This document shows positions 62,918 to 64,000 of a DNA stretch of 64,000 bases, piece by piece. The number at the start of each line of letters is the position of its first letter. Position 1 is the first letter of the stretch. The DNA is from Ferruginibacter sp. (GTDB lineage: Bacteria > Bacteroidota > Bacteroidia > Chitinophagales > Chitinophagaceae). Position numbers and translations under genes: made by a program. The stretch is taken from contig JAOQAK010000018.1 in NCBI GenBank assembly GCA_025963635.1, positions 62,001 through 126,000 on the forward strand, given 5' to 3'. Below the pieces are notes generated by a model. That model was given only the letters and a program-made list of their open reading frames with translations. It had not been told where the DNA came from and searched no databases.

Positions 62918-63617
62918 TACAAATGAATTTTATACGAACGGAATGTATTTGCAAAATAATCCCACCTGGGATTTTGAAGATGCAAAAATAAAAGCACCCA
63001 TCATCAATGCGATCATTAAAAAAAATAACCTGCAACCTTCTGAAGTAATAGAAGTAGGTTGTGGTGCCGGTGGTAATATTTTTGAATTGAGTAAACTAAA
63101 TGCGGCTATTAAACTCTTAAAGGGCTTTGATATTTCACCGCAGGCAATAGCCATGGCAAAGAAATTTGAAAACGAGCGCTTACAATTTTATTGCGAAGAT
63201 TACTTAATAGAAAATACCGATACTACGCACCTTCTGTTATTGATTGACGTGCTTGAACATATAGAGGATTACATAGGGTTTTTACAAAAGCTTAAAAGCA
63301 GAAGTAGTTATTTTGTATTTCATATACCTTTGGATCTTTGCTGCAGAACTGTTCTGAAGCCGCATGTATTGTATCAACAAAGACAATCGGTCGGGCACAT
63401 TCATTATTTTTCAAGAGAAATTATAGAGTGGTCGCTAAAGGACGCCGGTTATGAGATAATTGACGAGGTTTACACGAAACCAGTAGTGGATATTGAGCCC
63501 GCGAAATCTTTGAAACGTTATATTAAAAAAGCACTTCGCAATTTTTCCTTTTCGATCAACCCGGATTGGAGTGCAAAAATATGGGGAGGTTATTCGATCA
63601 TGTTTCTTCTTAAGTAA
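62907..63617 (+). CDS. class I SAM-dependent methyltransferase
   Basis: 236 residues from ATG 62907, overlapping the flippase gene by 11 bp. Rossmann-type methyltransferase: VIEVGCGAGGNIFEL (motif I, SAM binding), AIKLLKGFDISPQAIAMAKK (motif II), LQFYCEDYL, and LLLIDVLEHIEDYIGFLQKL (motif post-II). The rest resembles methyltransferases found in glycan clusters that act on sugars or lipids (FHIPLDLCCRTVLKPH, IHYFSREIIEWSLKDAGYEII). The substrate is not known. Its S-adenosylmethionine comes from metK, 5 kb upstream. Confidence 0.9.
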   Translation: MRVSTNEFYTNGMYLQNNPTWDFEDAKIKAPIINAIIKKNNLQPSEVIEVGCGAGGNIFELSKLNAAIKLLKGFDISPQAIAMAKKFENERLQFYCEDYLIENTDTTHLLLLIDVLEHIEDYIGFLQKLKSRSSYFVFHIPLDLCCRTVLKPHVLYQQRQSVGHIHYFSREIIEWSLKDAGYEIIDEVYTKPVVDIEPAKSLKRYIKKALRNFSFSINPDWSAKIWGGYSIMFLLK

Positions 63618-63618
63618 T

Positions 63619-64000
63619 ATGTTTACATCAGTTTTATGGCTCCCGAGTTGGTATCCGAGCAGGGTAGATTCTTTTGCCGGCGATTTCGTTGAACGTCATG
63701 CGATGGCGGTGAGCCGGTTTGCAAACGTCACAGTGTTGTATGTGGTCAAAGATGAAAAATTAGCAAACAATACAGTTGAAATCGAAAAAAACACTGCTTT
63801 AAATTTCACGGTTTATAAGGTTTATTATGGCAGGTCAGGATGGGGACGCAGGCTGGAACAATTCTTCTCCTTTAAAAAGTATAAACGCCTTCAAAAAGAC
63901 TTGTATCGGCAGATTGTGAAGGAGGATGGCCCCCCGGAGATCGTTCATGTTCAGGTTGCAATGAAAGCTGGTTTACTTGCCTTGTGGCTAAAAGAAAAAT
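63619..64000 (+). CDS. glycosyltransferase, GT4-like N-terminus (gene runs past the window)
   Basis: At least 127 residues, open to the end of the window. The start ATG at 63619 is 1 bp after the stop of the methyltransferase gene. The N-terminus SVLWLPSWYPSRVDSFAGDFVERHAMAVSRFANVTVLYVVKD and the later IVHVQVAMKAGLLALWLKEK are the usual beginning of a GT-B glycosyltransferase (the WYPS..SFAGDFV pattern of cell-surface polysaccharide enzymes). The nucleotide-sugar domain is outside. It belongs to the cluster started by the flippase. Confidence 0.82.
   Translation, partial: MFTSVLWLPSWYPSRVDSFAGDFVERHAMAVSRFANVTVLYVVKDEKLANNTVEIEKNTALNFTVYKVYYGRSGWGRRLEQFFSFKKYKRLQKDLYRQIVKEDGPPEIVHVQVAMKAGLLALWLKEK

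Overview
The window is a chromosomal segment of a member of the Bacteroidota, most probably of the order Chitinophagales (Chitinophagaceae-like). The evidence is the gene content (DUF4270 and DUF1573 lipoproteins, a long NusB, a stand-alone GT5 glycogen-synthase-like protein, MacB/FtsX-type permeases, LytTR two-component pairs), the lack of Shine-Dalgarno sequences, and the recurring -7 box TAnnTTTG/TAnnTTCG at plausible distances from genes. I see no tRNA, rRNA, CRISPR array, prophage or insertion sequence. The assignment below order level is inference.

Layout. 1-7200: the tail of an amidase, a secreted YtcJ-type amidohydrolase, coaE, a nusB / DUF1573 lipoprotein / yajC run, and the divergent groES-groEL pair. 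7455-13955: three signalling genes on the minus strand, namely a receiver-first PAS histidine kinase, a stand-alone Rcp1-like receiver, and a large seven-PAS kinase whose three-helix membrane domain carries every copper/ethylene-binding residue of plant ETR1 at identical spacing. 14470-19089: a small XRE regulator, two Tat-signal sugar-metabolism proteins (Gfo/Idh/MocA and a TIM-barrel isomerase) and a class-A-beta-lactamase-like serine hydrolase. 19193-29535: a peroxiredoxin/DsbA-like redox pair, a GH16 lipoprotein, an FtsX-type permease preceded by a broken small ORF, and several uncharacterised proteins. 30106-39014: ahcY, an Lrp regulator, a LytTR regulator with a TPR-histidine kinase, a GNAT enzyme, a GldM-C-terminus-like secreted protein and valS. 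39664-43114: a metal-homeostasis-like group (CDF exporter, ABC exporter, VIT1-type carrier). 43255-49279: ornithine aminotransferase, an ALDH7-type semialdehyde dehydrogenase, a TonB-dependent receptor and panB. 49430-57269: ppx, ppk1, a UPF0104 flippase-like protein, panC, a glycogen synthase-like protein and DUF4270. 57352-61405: metK, rlmB, rluF and a Kir-type potassium channel. 61607-end: the start of a surface-polysaccharide locus (Wzx-like flippase, methyltransferase, glycosyltransferase).

How genes work together. metK and ahcY lie apart but supply and clear S-adenosylmethionine, which rlmB and the terminal methyltransferase use. panB and panC are pantothenate steps and coaE is the last CoA step. 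ppk1 and ppx make and degrade polyphosphate. The three signalling genes look like one phosphorelay without a DNA-binding output.

The intergenic DNA is rich in small repeats of several families: heptamer tandem repeats (one of them inside valS), long perfect palindromes at gene ends (two of which absorb the stop codons of metK and rlmB), a 41-bp degenerate tandem array and ATTACACGAATT repeats. The strongest single lead is the ethylene-receptor-like kinase. The most unusual DNA feature is the heptamer repeat family and its in-frame copy in valS.
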